Program-made: the position numbers and the translations under genes
NCBI GenBank assembly: GCA_021156245.1
Contig: JAJNBO010000077.1
Location: forward strand, 1 to 8,510
From: Ramlibacter sp.
GTDB taxonomy: Bacteria > Pseudomonadota > Gammaproteobacteria > Burkholderiales > Burkholderiaceae_C
Reading direction: 5' to 3'
Length of the DNA: 8,510 bases
The notes under the pieces: generated by a model
The model's database searches: none
The model's input: only the letters and a program-made list of their open reading frames with translations
What the model was told of the DNA's origin: nothing
Shown here: positions 8,436-8,510 of the stretch, one piece after another
Numbering within the stretch: position 1 is the stretch's first letter
How the letters are laid out: each line of letters opens with the position of its first letter

Positions 8436-8510
8436 CTGCCCGTAGCTCAGTTGGATAGAGCACCTGCCTTCTAAGCAGGTTGTCGGGGGTTCGATTCCCT
8501 CCGGGCAGGC
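8436..8510 (+). tRNA. tRNA-Arg (anticodon TCT), 3' CCA cut by window edge
   Basis: Acceptor CTGCCCG (8436-8442) pairs with CGGGCAG (8502-8508), discriminator G at 8509, and the window stops at the first C of CCA. The anticodon stem CCTGC/GCAGG encloses CTTCTAA, with anticodon TCT at 8470-8472. The T-stem GGGGG pairs with CCCTC around loop TTCGATT. The D-loop has GGATA, giving the A20 arginine identity base, and G73 fits arginine. It reads AGA/AGG codons. Confidence 0.93.

Overview
The window is about 65-70% GC with strongly GC-ending codons, tightly packed genes, tRNA genes with encoded CCA, and a benzoyl-CoA epoxidation (box) gene group. Together these suggest a Betaproteobacterium, most likely Burkholderiales of the Comamonadaceae/Ramlibacter/Rubrivivax type. 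The taxonomic call is inference; no rRNA or other marker is present.

Left part (1-3607), plus strand: an aerobic benzoate / benzoyl-CoA catabolic block. The 3' end of boxR (XRE-type regulator with a shikimate-kinase-like ligand domain) overlaps boxC (benzoyl-CoA-dihydrodiol lyase) by 4 bp. boxC is followed after 1 bp by boxB (diiron oxygenase subunit of benzoyl-CoA 2,3-epoxidase). BoxB epoxidises benzoyl-CoA and BoxC opens the ring with loss of formate. The reductase gene boxA, which supplies electrons to BoxB, is not in the window; the position after boxB is taken by an unrelated gene.

Middle (3631-5658), plus strand: a 675-residue exported protein that I cannot assign to a named family. 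It has a Sec signal peptide, an alpha-helical-looking N-terminal part, and a C-terminal array of 12 clear units built on D-x-G-G-x-D-x-Y with a period near 27 residues, which suggests a beta-solenoid. It probably has its own promoter and a leaderless transcript. This is the least explained item in the window.

Right part (5672-8510): a minus-strand methyl-accepting chemotaxis protein convergent with the repeat protein; a plus-strand tRNA-Pro(TGG); a minus-strand lipoprotein of the putative-esterase (alpha/beta hydrolase) family; and a plus-strand tRNA-Arg(TCT) that runs off the right edge within its CCA end. Nothing here looks like a mobile element, phage, CRISPR array or defence system. The region reads as ordinary chromosomal sequence with one unusual surface or periplasmic repeat protein.
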